Assembly (NCBI GenBank): GCA_947487895.1
Contig: CANKYF010000004.1
Coordinates: 248,001-312,000, forward strand
DNA length: 64,000 nucleotides
Direction of reading: 5' to 3'
Origin: an uncultured Flavobacteriaceae bacterium
GTDB taxonomy: Bacteria > Bacteroidota > Bacteroidia > Flavobacteriales > Flavobacteriaceae
The notes under the pieces were generated by a model. That model saw only the letters and a list, made by a program, of their open reading frames with translations. It searched no databases and was not told the DNA's origin. Positions 34,971 through 42,885 of the stretch are shown here, in pieces. Made by a program: the position numbers and the translations under genes. How positions within the stretch are numbered: position 1 is the stretch's first letter; each line of letters begins with the position of its first letter.

Positions 34971-36031
34971 ATATCTTTTGCTATTGCCTCAAAAGACAGT
35001 CTACTTTCAAATTGCTTTAAGACCTTGTTTTGTAGTAATTCCAAATCACAATTTTGAGTTGCTTTGAGTTGCTTAAACAACTCGTTATCGTTACTAGGAG
35101 GAAACAAAAAAGCACAATTTCCATTATTAGTCATATATTTAAAGGGCGGAATATTAGTTACTATTGGGATACAACCACATGCCATAGATTCTAAAAGAGC
35201 ATAACCACTACCTTCATAATGAGACCCTAAAATAAAAAATTGTGTCTCATTATAAAGTTCTTCAAGATGTACATGCTTAACATATCCTTTTAAACAAAGA
35301 GCTTTATTTAATTTGGGGTTTCTCTTAATAAGTATTTTTAAATCTAATAATAAATCATTTTGATGAAATATCATAGTTAACTTTGCTAAAGGTTCCTCTT
35401 CTAAAAACTTAATAAAGGCTTTTAGTATTGTTAATGGATCTTTATTAGTATTTAATCCTCCTACCCAAATAAAAGAATTAGGATTTCTTTTTGTATCGGA
35501 ATTATATTTAAAATGAGTAGACCCTTCCATGACTTCAAAAATCTTATCTCTTTTTAAAATATTTGTATCGTACCAATGCTTTGCATTTTCAATGCCTGTG
35601 AATAAATAGCCATCAATAAATCTATCAGACAATCTGTAAATAAGTTCTTTATACCACTTAGGTTTCGTAGTATAGCCATTACATTGTAAGACAATTTTAG
35701 ATTTAGGGAGTATCAATTTTAAAAAGATTAAATAATGAACAAATCCGAAACCATGAACTAAAATATAATCTGGTTTAAAAGATTTTATATAGTTATTAAA
35801 CTTAAATGGAATTTGCCATCTTTTTAATTTCTTACTTCTGTAAAATATAATTGAAGCTTCCTCTACTTCTTTATTTTCAATATGTTTAGTCGTTCTAGCA
35901 ACAAAGAATACTCTAAATTGTGAAGTCAACTTGTTAAGGTATCCTAAAGTACTGTAACAAGAATTCAAAATTTGATTAGATGATTTTAAAGAAAATGTAT
36001 AATAAGATATATCAATAAAGGTCTTCTTCAT
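34928..36031 (-). CDS. Family 4 glycosyltransferase, convergent
   Basis: A 367-residue GT-B enzyme on the opposite strand. FIWVGGLNTNKDPLTILKAF begins the donor-binding domain, and SHYEGSGYALLESMACGCIPIV is the EX7E region. It is expected to act in the cytoplasm on a lipid-linked acceptor. Its last 43 bases overlap the end of the plus-strand GT4 gene, so the two transcripts are antisense at their 3' ends, with no terminator between them. No obvious TAnnTTTG element is visible upstream. Confidence 0.87.
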   Translation of the reverse strand: MKKTFIDISYYTFSLKSSNQILNSCYSTLGYLNKLTSQFRVFFVARTTKHIENKEVEEASIIFYRSKKLKRWQIPFKFNNYIKSFKPDYILVHGFGFVHYLIFLKLILPKSKIVLQCNGYTTKPKWYKELIYRLSDRFIDGYLFTGIENAKHWYDTNILKRDKIFEVMEGSTHFKYNSDTKRNPNSFIWVGGLNTNKDPLTILKAFIKFLEEEPLAKLTMIFHQNDLLLDLKILIKRNPKLNKALCLKGYVKHVHLEELYNETQFFILGSHYEGSGYALLESMACGCIPIVTNIPPFKYMTNNGNCAFLFPPSNDNELFKQLKATQNCDLELLQNKVLKQFESRLSFEAIAKDIYTVFDSLELKKQE

Positions 36032-36167
36032 GGTTTCTTAAATTCCAAGTAAAATCTTAGAGTTATATTGCTTGTTATTTTATAGAATGGAGTAAATATA
36101 ATAAAACCAAAGATTTAGTCAACCTAACAAAATATCAAAGAGGAATGCTTATTCTAATTTCTTAATA

Positions 36168-36201
36168 AAAAAGCCGCTAATAATTAAATTAAGCGGCTTT
36201 T
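36168..36201 (-). terminator. Intrinsic terminator of carB
   Basis: AAAGCCGCT and AGCGGCTTT are inverted around an AT-rich loop; on the minus strand the stem ends in a T-run. It lies 23 bases after the carB stop and may also stop plus-strand transcription. Confidence 0.85.
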
Positions 36202-36223
36202 GTTATTCTAATTTTGTTCTCTA

Positions 36224-39076
36224 CTATTTACTCAAATACATCTTACGTCTAGAGTATAAATCGTAGAACGCATCATCTTTTAAGCTGTCTATAAATAAGA
36301 TACTTTCACCTGTACTCTTCATTTCTGGTCCTAAGTTTTTATTCACATTAGGGAATTTATTAAATGAGAATACTGGTTGCTTAATAGCATATCCTTCTAA
36401 TTGAGGATTGAAATTAAAATCTTTTACCTTCTTCTCTCCTAACATTAACTTAGTAGCATAATTTACATAAGGCTCTCCGTATGCTTTAGCTATAAAAGGT
36501 ACCGTTCTAGACGCTCTAGGATTAGCTTCAATGATATAAACAACATCATCTTTTACTGCAAACTGAATGTTTATTAAACCAACCGTATTAAGTGCTAAAG
36601 CAATCTTTTTAGTATGGTCTTTAATTTGCTGCATTACAAACTCACCCAAGTTAAAAGGCGGTAATGTTGAATTACTATCTCCAGAGTGAATACCACAAGG
36701 CTCTATATGCTCCATGATACCTATAATGTAAACATCTTCTCCATCACAGATAGCATCTGCTTCGGCTTCAATAGCACCTTCTAAATAATGATCTAATAAT
36801 AGTTTGTTATTAGGAATACTTTGTAGTAAGCTTACAACATGTTTCTCTAACTCCTTTTCATTAATTACTATTTTCATTCCCTGACCTCCTAATACATAGG
36901 ATGGTCTTACAAGTATTGGGAAATCTAATTCTTTAGCTACAGCAAGTGCTTCATCGGCAGTTTCAGCAGTATCAAATTGTGGATAAGGGATGCCGTTCTC
37001 TTTTAGTAACGTAGAGAAACTTCCTCTGTCTTCAGCTAAATCTAAAGATTCATAGCTTGTTCCAATAATCTTAACACCGTATCTATCTAGTTTTTCAGCA
37101 AGTTTTAAAGCTGTTTGTCCACCTAACTGAACAATAACACCTTCTGGTTTTTCATGCTTAATAATGTCATATATATGCTCCCAGAAAACAGGCTCAAAAT
37201 ATAATTTGTCTGCAGTATCAAAATCTGTAGAAACTGTTTCTGGATTACAGTTAATCATAATAGTTTCATAACCACATTCTTTAGCAGCATAAACCCCATG
37301 TACACAACAGTAATCAAACTCAATACCTTGCCCAATTCTGTTAGGTCCAGAACCTAAAACAATGATTTTCTTTTTATCTGTAACAACACTTTCATTGTGA
37401 GAATAGCGTTCACCACCTGTAACTTCCATTTCACTTTCAAAAGTAGAATAGTAATAAGGCGTCTTAGCTTCAAACTCAGCCGCACAAGTATCAACCAGTT
37501 TATAAACTCTATTGATATTTAAAGCTTCACGTTTATTATAAACCTCACTTTCTAAACACCCCAACATATGAGCAATCTGTCTATCTCCGTAACCTTTTTG
37601 CTTCGCTTCTAATAGCAATGGTTTTTCAATAGAATCTATATTGAATGTTGAAATCTCTTTTTCTAAGAAATATAGTTCTTCATATTGCTTTAAGAACCAC
37701 ATATCTATTTTAGTAATTTCATGAATTCTGCTTAATGGAATTCCCATTTTAATAGCATCATAAATGATAAATACACGATCCCAAGATGCAAACCTTAATT
37801 TCTCAATGATTTCATCATAATTGGTGTTTTCTTTACCATCAGCCCCTAAACCATTACGTTTAATTTCTAAAGACTGTGTTGCTTTGTGTAATGCCTCTTG
37901 GAAAGAACGCCCAATTCCCATTACCTCACCAACAGCTTTCATTTGAAGTCCTAATGTTCTATCAGATCCTTCAAACTTATCAAAGTTCCAACGTGGTATT
38001 TTTACAATTACATAATCTAAAGTTGGCTCAAATAACGCCGAAGTAGATTTTGTAATTTGGTTATTTAGCTCATCTAAATGGTATCCCATAGCCAATTTAG
38101 CAGCAATTTTTGCAATTGGGTATCCAGTTGCTTTACTTGCTAATGCTGATGAACGTGATACACGTGGATTGATCTCAATGGCAATGATATTTTCAGCATC
38201 ATCAGGAGACACAGCAAATTGCACATTACATCCACCTGCAAAATCTCCAATACTACGCATCATATGAATAGCCATATCACGCATTTTTTGAAAAGTTCTA
38301 TCACTTAAAGTCATTGCTGGTGCTACCGTGATAGAATCTCCTGTATGAATTCCCATTGGATCCATATTTTCAATAGAACAGATAATAACTACATTATCAT
38401 TTGAATCTCTCAATAACTCTAACTCATACTCTTTCCATCCTAATAGCGCCTTATCAATCATTACTTCATGAATAGGAGAAATCTCTAAACCTCTACGTAA
38501 TAATTCATCAAAATCTTCTTCTTCATAAACTATTGAAGCTCCTGCACCTCCCAAAGTAAACGAAGAACGAATACATAATGGAAAACCAAATTCTTGAGCA
38601 ATTTCTTTACCTTTTAAGAATGATGTGGCAGTTGCTTGTGGCGCCATATCAATTCCTATCTTGGTCATTAATTCTCTAAACTGCTCTCTATCTTCTGTTA
38701 TGTTAATGGCATCAATGTCAACTCCAATAATTTCAACATCAAAATCTTTCCAAATACCTTTTTCATCAGCTTCAATACAAAGGTTTAATGCTGTTTGACC
38801 TCCCATAGTTGGTAAAACGGCATCAATTTGAGGGTGTTCTTTTAGAATCTTAATTATAGATTTTGTGGTTAAGGGCAACAAATACACATGATCTGCCATA
38901 GAAGGATCAGTCATAATTGTTGCAGGGTTAGAGTTAATTAGAATCGTTTCAATTCCATCTTCTCTTAACGATCGTAATGCCTGTGAACCAGAATAATCAA
39001 ACTCACACGCTTGCCCAATAATAATAGGGCCCGAACCAATAATCAATATAGATTTTAAATTTGGATTTTTTGGCAT
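36224..39076 (-). CDS. carB: Carbamoyl-phosphate synthase large chain without the C-terminal allosteric domain
   Basis: A 950-residue enzyme that makes carbamoyl phosphate from bicarbonate, ATP and glutamine-derived ammonia, for pyrimidines and arginine. Both ATP-grasp halves are present: ILIIGSGPIIIGQACEFDYSG at the N-terminus and IVLGSGPNRIGQGIEFDYC at the start of the second half, with two EINPR/EANPR metal-binding segments. The protein ends soon after LGPEMKSTGE, whereas the E. coli protein (1073 residues) continues with an MGS-like domain that binds UMP and ornithine. The usual allosteric control by those ligands is therefore expected to be absent. I believe this short form is normal in flavobacteria. 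The glutaminase gene carA is not adjacent. Confidence 0.93.
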   Translation of the reverse strand: MPKNPNLKSILIIGSGPIIIGQACEFDYSGSQALRSLREDGIETILINSNPATIMTDPSMADHVYLLPLTTKSIIKILKEHPQIDAVLPTMGGQTALNLCIEADEKGIWKDFDVEIIGVDIDAINITEDREQFRELMTKIGIDMAPQATATSFLKGKEIAQEFGFPLCIRSSFTLGGAGASIVYEEEDFDELLRRGLEISPIHEVMIDKALLGWKEYELELLRDSNDNVVIICSIENMDPMGIHTGDSITVAPAMTLSDRTFQKMRDMAIHMMRSIGDFAGGCNVQFAVSPDDAENIIAIEINPRVSRSSALASKATGYPIAKIAAKLAMGYHLDELNNQITKSTSALFEPTLDYVIVKIPRWNFDKFEGSDRTLGLQMKAVGEVMGIGRSFQEALHKATQSLEIKRNGLGADGKENTNYDEIIEKLRFASWDRVFIIYDAIKMGIPLSRIHEITKIDMWFLKQYEELYFLEKEISTFNIDSIEKPLLLEAKQKGYGDRQIAHMLGCLESEVYNKREALNINRVYKLVDTCAAEFEAKTPYYYSTFESEMEVTGGERYSHNESVVTDKKKIIVLGSGPNRIGQGIEFDYCCVHGVYAAKECGYETIMINCNPETVSTDFDTADKLYFEPVFWEHIYDIIKHEKPEGVIVQLGGQTALKLAEKLDRYGVKIIGTSYESLDLAEDRGSFSTLLKENGIPYPQFDTAETADEALAVAKELDFPILVRPSYVLGGQGMKIVINEKELEKHVVSLLQSIPNNKLLLDHYLEGAIEAEADAICDGEDVYIIGIMEHIEPCGIHSGDSNSTLPPFNLGEFVMQQIKDHTKKIALALNTVGLINIQFAVKDDVVYIIEANPRASRTVPFIAKAYGEPYVNYATKLMLGEKKVKDFNFNPQLEGYAIKQPVFSFNKFPNVNKNLGPEMKSTGESILFIDSLKDDAFYDLYSRRKMYLSK

Positions 39077-39110
39077 CTTATATAGTATTCTTGTTTAAAT
39101 ATATTTTTTA

Positions 39111-39118
39111 CAAAATTA
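39111..39118 (-). promoter_or_regulatory. Candidate -7 element for carB
   Basis: On the minus strand this reads TAATTTTG, matching TAnnTTTG, 35 bases before the carB ATG. A -33 TTG is not evident. Confidence 0.4.
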
Positions 39119-39130
39119 GTAATTACGAAA

Positions 39131-39166
39131 CATAAAAAAAGGCGCTACACTTAAGCAACACCTTTA
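39131..39166 (-). terminator. Intrinsic terminator of rpmH
   Basis: On the minus strand AAAGGTGTTGC pairs with GTAGCGCCTTT through several G-U pairs and is followed by a T-run. It lies just after rpmH and just upstream of the carB promoter. Confidence 0.6.
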
Positions 39167-39188
39167 ATTTATAAACAATTGTTAATCA

Positions 39189-39350
39189 TTATTTTTTATG
39201 TCTAGTTTCAGATGATACAGACAATTTTTTTCTTCCCTTAGCTCTTCTACGAGCAAGTACTTTTCTTCCATTAGCAGAAGCCATTCTTTCTCTGAAACCG
39301 TGCTTGTTTCTTCTCTTTCTTTTTGATGGTTGAAACGTTCTTTTACTCAT
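39189..39350 (-). CDS. rpmH: Ribosomal protein bL34
   Basis: A 53-residue, very basic ribosomal protein of the large subunit. It begins [20 protein letters not shown] and continues with the family core [20 protein letters not shown] before ending SSETRHKK. The length is normal for the family. It has its own promoter at 39422-39450 and a terminator at 39131-39166, and so forms a single-gene unit upstream of carB. Confidence 0.97.
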   Translation of the reverse strand: MSKRTFQPSKRKRRNKHGFRERMASANGRKVLARRRAKGRKKLSVSSETRHKK

Positions 39351-39421
39351 GTCTTATATCTTTAAATATCTGAAATGTAATTTTTATATTTTGTCTTTGA
39401 ACCCTGCTCAAAAACTGAGCG

Positions 39422-39450
39422 CAAATATACAACAGTTTTTTATTTCACAA
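39422..39450 (-). promoter_or_regulatory. rpmH promoter
   Basis: On the minus strand, TTG (39448-39450) and TATATTTG (39422-39429) are separated by 18 bases. This is a full match to the Bacteroidota -33/-7 promoter, with the -7 element about 70 bases before the rpmH ATG. Confidence 0.75.
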
Positions 39451-39719
39451 ACCTATTTTAATAATATTTTTTTCGGAATTAGTTTAAATCTTTTCCATTT
39501 GCTAAAAAATTACTCTTTTAAGCCTTTTTTAGCCTTTTTTTCGTCACGTAGTAATACTATGATCCTTAAAAAATTCTTCAGAAGAAACTTAAAATATCTA
39601 ATTTTCGCTTAAATGTAAAAAGTTAAACCAGTTCCAAGAAAATTTTAGTTTCTTTGCATTTCAAAACAAACACCTAGTAAAAACGGGCTTAAACCCGCAA
39701 TCAATTCATAAAATTTAAC
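39451..39719. other. Non-coding gap between rpmH promoter and next gene
   Basis: The stretch is AT-rich. TTAGCCTTTTTT-like text occurs twice in tandem at about 39519-39541. A near-palindrome CGGGCTTAAACCCG lies at about 39684-39697, within the probable leader of the next gene. I see no gene or terminator. Confidence 0.4.
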
Positions 39720-40298
39720 ATGTACAATAAAATTATAAAACTTATTATAGCCGCAGGAATATTAGCTTACGCCATATATCAAATTACAGAAGGGTATGTA
39801 GGTAATGGTATTGCCTTAATTTTGCTTGCAGGTATATTTGTATTCTTATATTTTAAAAACGAATTTATACTTCTTGCTTTTTTAAGGTTACGTAAACAAG
39901 ATTTTCCTGGTGCTAAAAAGTGGTTAGATAAAATTAAAAACCCTGAAAGTGCTTTAGTAAAAAAACAACAAGGGTATTACAATTATCTACATGGCTTAAT
40001 GACTATGCAAGATAATATGAACGACTCTGAAAAATATTTCAAGAAAGCCATTAATTTAGGGTTATCTATGAAACATGATTTAGCCATGGCAAAATTAAAT
40101 CTTGCTGGTATTGCTTTTTCAAAACGAAGAAAACAAGAAGCTCAAAAGCTTTTAAGTGAAGCTCAAAAACTAGATAAACATGGTATGCTTGCAGATCAAA
40201 TTAAAATGATGAAGCAAAACATGAAACGTGCTGTTGGTCCTAATCAACATTATGGAACTGGTGGTTCATTAAGATCTCAAAAAAGAAAGAGTAGATAA
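39720..40298 (+). CDS. Small membrane protein with TPR-like repeats
   Basis: A 192-residue protein. Two membrane helices (about 5-22 and 28-45, with LIIAAGILAYAIYQI and IALILLAGIFVFLYF) are followed by a helical domain with TPR-like text (GYYNYLHGLMTMQDNMNDSEKYFKKAINLG, then KLNLAGIAFSKRRKQEAQKLL). The C-terminus is very basic (SQKRKSR). TPR domains hold protein partners, so a membrane scaffold role is possible, but no function is known. Its stop codon lies inside the stem of the following terminator. Confidence 0.75.
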   Translation: MYNKIIKLIIAAGILAYAIYQITEGYVGNGIALILLAGIFVFLYFKNEFILLAFLRLRKQDFPGAKKWLDKIKNPESALVKKQQGYYNYLHGLMTMQDNMNDSEKYFKKAINLGLSMKHDLAMAKLNLAGIAFSKRRKQEAQKLLSEAQKLDKHGMLADQIKMMKQNMKRAVGPNQHYGTGGSLRSQKRKSR

Positions 40299-40316
40299 TT
40301 CTACTCTTTTTCTTTT
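40287..40316. terminator. Bidirectional intrinsic terminator overlapping a stop codon
   Basis: AAAGAGTAGA (40287-40296) and TCTACTCTTT (40301-40310) form a perfect 10-bp stem with loop TAAT, then TTCTTTT. The upstream A-rich run would serve the convergent gene ending at 40315. The TAA stop of the plus-strand gene straddles the end of the stem and the loop. Confidence 0.8.
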
Positions 40317-41241
40317 ATAAGGCATAATACCCTTCTTTAGGTATTTCTATTCTGTAGACCTTTCTTGTTTTATTATTTAGATGTTTTTCACGCAACCAAG
40401 GGTTGTGTAACTTAAGTATTTTGTAATTTATACCAAATTTTTGAGCAAACTTTGAAAAGTTTGTTACCGCAGTGTCTACTTCTATTTTATAAGTTGGTAT
40501 GTTAGTATAAAGATCTTTATCTCTAAAATTAAACCCGTATTTATTTGGGTTTGATAAAATCTCTTTTAAAGCTACAATTCTAAATAAATAACGCCCCGTT
40601 TCTTCACCTAAAAGTAAATCATAATAATCAGTCACATTTTGTTCTCTTAATCTTCTAGAAACACCTGCATTACCTGCATTATATGCGGCAGCAGCTAGTG
40701 TCCAAGATCCCAAGCTTTTTTTAGCATTTTTCAGATATTTACAGGCAACTTCAGTAGCTTTCTCTAAATGATAACGTTCATCTACATTGGCATTTACTTC
40801 TAAACCATTTTCTCTACCTGTCACTTTCATAATTTGCCAAACACCTCTGGCTCCAGCTGGAGATACTGCATTGGTTAAACCACTCTCAATTACTGCTAAA
40901 TACTTAAAGTCATCTGGCACGCCATGTTTAGCTAAAATAGGTTCTATTATTGGGAAGTACTTTTTAGAACGTTTAAACATTAATAAACCATTAGATTGCC
41001 AATAAGTATTTACTAGCAACTCTCTATCCATACGTTCTAAAATATCTGGATTATTTAACGGAAGAGATTCTCCAGCAAAGTCTAATTCATCAGGTACCTG
41101 AAGCGCATAAACATTGTAATCGTTTATTAACTTTGTTTCAAAATTTTCGTCAGTGGGCGCATCTTGAAGAGCATAGATAAATAATAAGCATAAACTTAAT
41201 AACCCTACTAGCGCAAGTAGCTTTTGTATTGTTTTCATCAT
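40315..41241 (-). CDS. Membrane-bound lytic murein transglycosylase, SLT/MltD-like
   Basis: A 308-residue exported enzyme that cleaves the MurNAc-GlcNAc bond of peptidoglycan, forming anhydro-MurNAc. The N-terminal hydrophobic segment (about 5-25) is a signal anchor. The SLT domain (about 95-215) has the catalytic Glu in VIESGLTNA, then GVWQIMKVTGRENGL and the AAAAYNAGNAGV motif. The C-terminal 60 residues (VTNFSKFAQKFGINYKILKLHNPWL) look like a LysM-type wall-binding module. It lies 46 bases downstream of the hydrolase gene on the same strand. Confidence 0.88.
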   Translation of the reverse strand: MMKTIQKLLALVGLLSLCLLFIYALQDAPTDENFETKLINDYNVYALQVPDELDFAGESLPLNNPDILERMDRELLVNTYWQSNGLLMFKRSKKYFPIIEPILAKHGVPDDFKYLAVIESGLTNAVSPAGARGVWQIMKVTGRENGLEVNANVDERYHLEKATEVACKYLKNAKKSLGSWTLAAAAYNAGNAGVSRRLREQNVTDYYDLLLGEETGRYLFRIVALKEILSNPNKYGFNFRDKDLYTNIPTYKIEVDTAVTNFSKFAQKFGINYKILKLHNPWLREKHLNNKTRKVYRIEIPKEGYYAL

Positions 41242-41287
41242 AAGTACATAAATAGGTTGGGACGCCTAAAATAATAAAAAATCTTTA

Positions 41288-41950
41288 CTATTCAATAATA
41301 ATACCAGGTAAATGCTCATTAAACCACTTATACTTATTGATTATCATGATATGAGTTCCATTTTTTAGAGTAATATTACCTTTTATATTTTTAATAGGAA
41401 AAACAGCATCATTATCGCCATGAATATGAATAATTCCTTTTGGTGGTTCTTTTTGATTCCAACTTATCATTTCTTTAATAGCCCAATTTAAATATTGTTC
41501 GTTGTTAACAGATAAGTATTTTTTATAAAGTTCTAAACGCTTAGTGAAATGCTTACCAAAAGCATATTTTTCTAAAACATCAATCTTACTTGCCAACTGA
41601 GTTGGCACTAATTTATATACACCTGTTGCTTTGGCCAACTGCATATGTTTAGGGATTTCTTCTCTAGACTTCACAGTAGAAACCACAATTAACTTCCTTA
41701 TTTCTATATGTTTACTCATTTCTTGCACAAGCACTCCACCAAAAGACACTCCTATTAAAACTACACTATCATGCACTATATTTTTAGTCATTCTTAACGC
41801 ATAATCACTAAGTGTTTCATCTTCAAAAGGTATCATCCATTCTAGGTAATGAAGTTTGAATTTATCTTCAGGAAGTTGAATATGTTCAAAAATCAATGGG
41901 CTAGCTGCCATACCAGGCATTAGATATACATGTATTAGTTCTTGACTCAT
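41288..41950 (-). CDS. Alpha/beta hydrolase
   Basis: A 220-residue alpha/beta hydrolase with no signal peptide. The nucleophile elbow is GVSFGG (about residues 89-94), and a C-terminal HGDNDAVFP plus NGTHIMII supply the likely Asp and His of the triad. YLMPGMAASPLIFEHI forms the first strand and oxyanion region. The natural substrate is unknown; small esters or lipids are usual for short proteins of this kind. Confidence 0.75.
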   Translation of the reverse strand: MSQELIHVYLMPGMAASPLIFEHIQLPEDKFKLHYLEWMIPFEDETLSDYALRMTKNIVHDSVVLIGVSFGGVLVQEMSKHIEIRKLIVVSTVKSREEIPKHMQLAKATGVYKLVPTQLASKIDVLEKYAFGKHFTKRLELYKKYLSVNNEQYLNWAIKEMISWNQKEPPKGIIHIHGDNDAVFPIKNIKGNITLKNGTHIMIINKYKWFNEHLPGIIIE

Positions 41951-41995
41951 AGGCTATTAACTTACTTTTTTCTTTATAATAAGGTTTTTTTTTAG

Positions 41996-42003
41996 TATTT
42001 TTG
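41996..42003 (+). promoter_or_regulatory. Candidate -7 element for the acetyltransferase-like gene
   Basis: TATTTTTG fits TAnnTTTG and lies 68 bases before the ATG at 42072, which leaves the palindrome at 42021-42040 in the transcribed leader. Confidence 0.55.
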
Positions 42004-42020
42004 CACCGCAATATAAACTA

Positions 42021-42040
42021 GAAATACTTGTAAGTATTTC
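42021..42040 (+). promoter_or_regulatory. Palindrome GAAATACTTGTAAGTATTTC in leader
   Basis: GAAATACTT and AAGTATTTC are exact inverted repeats around GT. Its core AATACTTGTAAGTATT recurs, with TG-CA at its centre, upstream of mtaB at 44280-44295. It is a candidate operator or a small mRNA hairpin. Confidence 0.5.
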
Positions 42041-42071
42041 TTTTCTCCACTAAAATTAAAAAATTATACAA

Positions 42072-42368
42072 ATGGTTGATGCTGCCGAATTAATAGACAA
42101 TGATTTTTTACGTCAATTTGAAATTAAGATTGAAGATCATTTAGCTAAAATTGAATATTCTTTACAAGAGCGAAAGATATTTTTAACTAAACTTATTATT
42201 CCTGAAGAAATTAAGAGTGAAGATTTTAGAAAAGAATTCATTTCTGCCGTTTTTGAACAGATTCAGGATAGAAATTTAAGCGTTGTTCCAACAAGTCCAG
42301 AAATTGCAAAATTTGTAAGAAGCAATAGAAAATACAAACGTATGCTTCCTGTTGGAGTAAGAATTTAA
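42072..42368 (+). CDS. Short GNAT-type N-acetyltransferase family protein (COG2388-like)
   Basis: A 98-residue protein. HLAKIEYSLQERKIFLTKLIIPEEI followed by NLSVVPTSPEIAKFVRSN matches the short, single-domain GNAT-like proteins often annotated as acetyltransferases. The glycine-rich acetyl-CoA loop of GNAT enzymes is not evident (KSEDFRKEF stands where it would be), so catalytic activity is doubtful. It has its own promoter and a strong terminator. Confidence 0.75.
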   Translation: MVDAAELIDNDFLRQFEIKIEDHLAKIEYSLQERKIFLTKLIIPEEIKSEDFRKEFISAVFEQIQDRNLSVVPTSPEIAKFVRSNRKYKRMLPVGVRI

Positions 42369-42391
42369 GTTTCTAAAAAAAGAAATAAAAA

Positions 42392-42420
42392 AACCGAAGT
42401 TAAAACTTCGGTTTTTTTAT
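42392..42420. terminator. Bidirectional intrinsic terminator
   Basis: AACCGAAGT (42392-42400) and ACTTCGGTT (42405-42413) form a perfect 9-bp stem with loop TAAA, flanked by an A-run and TTTTTT. It separates the convergent genes ending at 42368 and 42424. Confidence 0.9.
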
Positions 42421-42423
42421 GTT

Positions 42424-42819
42424 TTAATATTTAGAGAGATCTTCAGATACTTTGGTATAAAATATATCTTCTATTTTTTTAGACTTTAGTTGCTCACCGG
42501 TATCATTCACTAGGAAGCTTTCTTTTTTATCTCCTTCCTCTTTTATAACTACCAAATCTTCATTCATTTTCCAATTAAACATATTAATGGTAGATGTTAT
42601 TTCTCCAGATGTTAAACTTGTTTTATAAATTTTGGCTCCTGTATTATTAGGTCTAAAAACTAAAAGAACAGTTTTTGTACTATCCCCTTCTTTTTCAACA
42701 TTACTCCATACACCAGACAAACGAAATTGATTGCCTGAACATGACACTATAACTAAGGATATTAAAATAAAAAAACGGAATATCCCGTTTACATTTTTAT
42801 GTAAAGTATTTGGTAGCAC
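42424..42819 (-). CDS. Small lipoprotein, lipocalin-like
   Basis: A 131-residue lipoprotein with a basic N-terminus, hydrophobic segment and lipobox VIVSC at about residue 27. The rest (LSGVWSNVEKEGDSTKTVLLVFRPNNTGAKIY) reads like the small lipocalin-like domain of many Bacteroidota lipoproteins. Function is unknown. It lies 66 bases downstream... on the opposite side of mtaB's stop: mtaB ends at 42886 on the same strand is encoded upstream of it, so both could share a transcript. Confidence 0.72.
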   Translation of the reverse strand: MLPNTLHKNVNGIFRFFILISLVIVSCSGNQFRLSGVWSNVEKEGDSTKTVLLVFRPNNTGAKIYKTSLTSGEITSTINMFNWKMNEDLVVIKEEGDKKESFLVNDTGEQLKSKKIEDIFYTKVSEDLSKY

Positions 42820-42885
42820 TAAATTTAATTTCTAGGTAATGGATTATGCATACAATGTATAAAATAAATTAAATACTACCTTTTA

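Noticed and set aside
24288-36031. Horizontally acquired island
   Set aside because: The region is AT-rich like its neighbours by eye, and I see no integrase, tRNA or direct repeat at its ends. A codon-usage computation would be needed to reopen this.
39349-39612. An 87-residue plus-strand reading frame
   Set aside because: It overlaps the rpmH start and its promoter on the other strand, has Phe/Lys-rich text typical of AT-rich non-coding DNA, and resembles no family.
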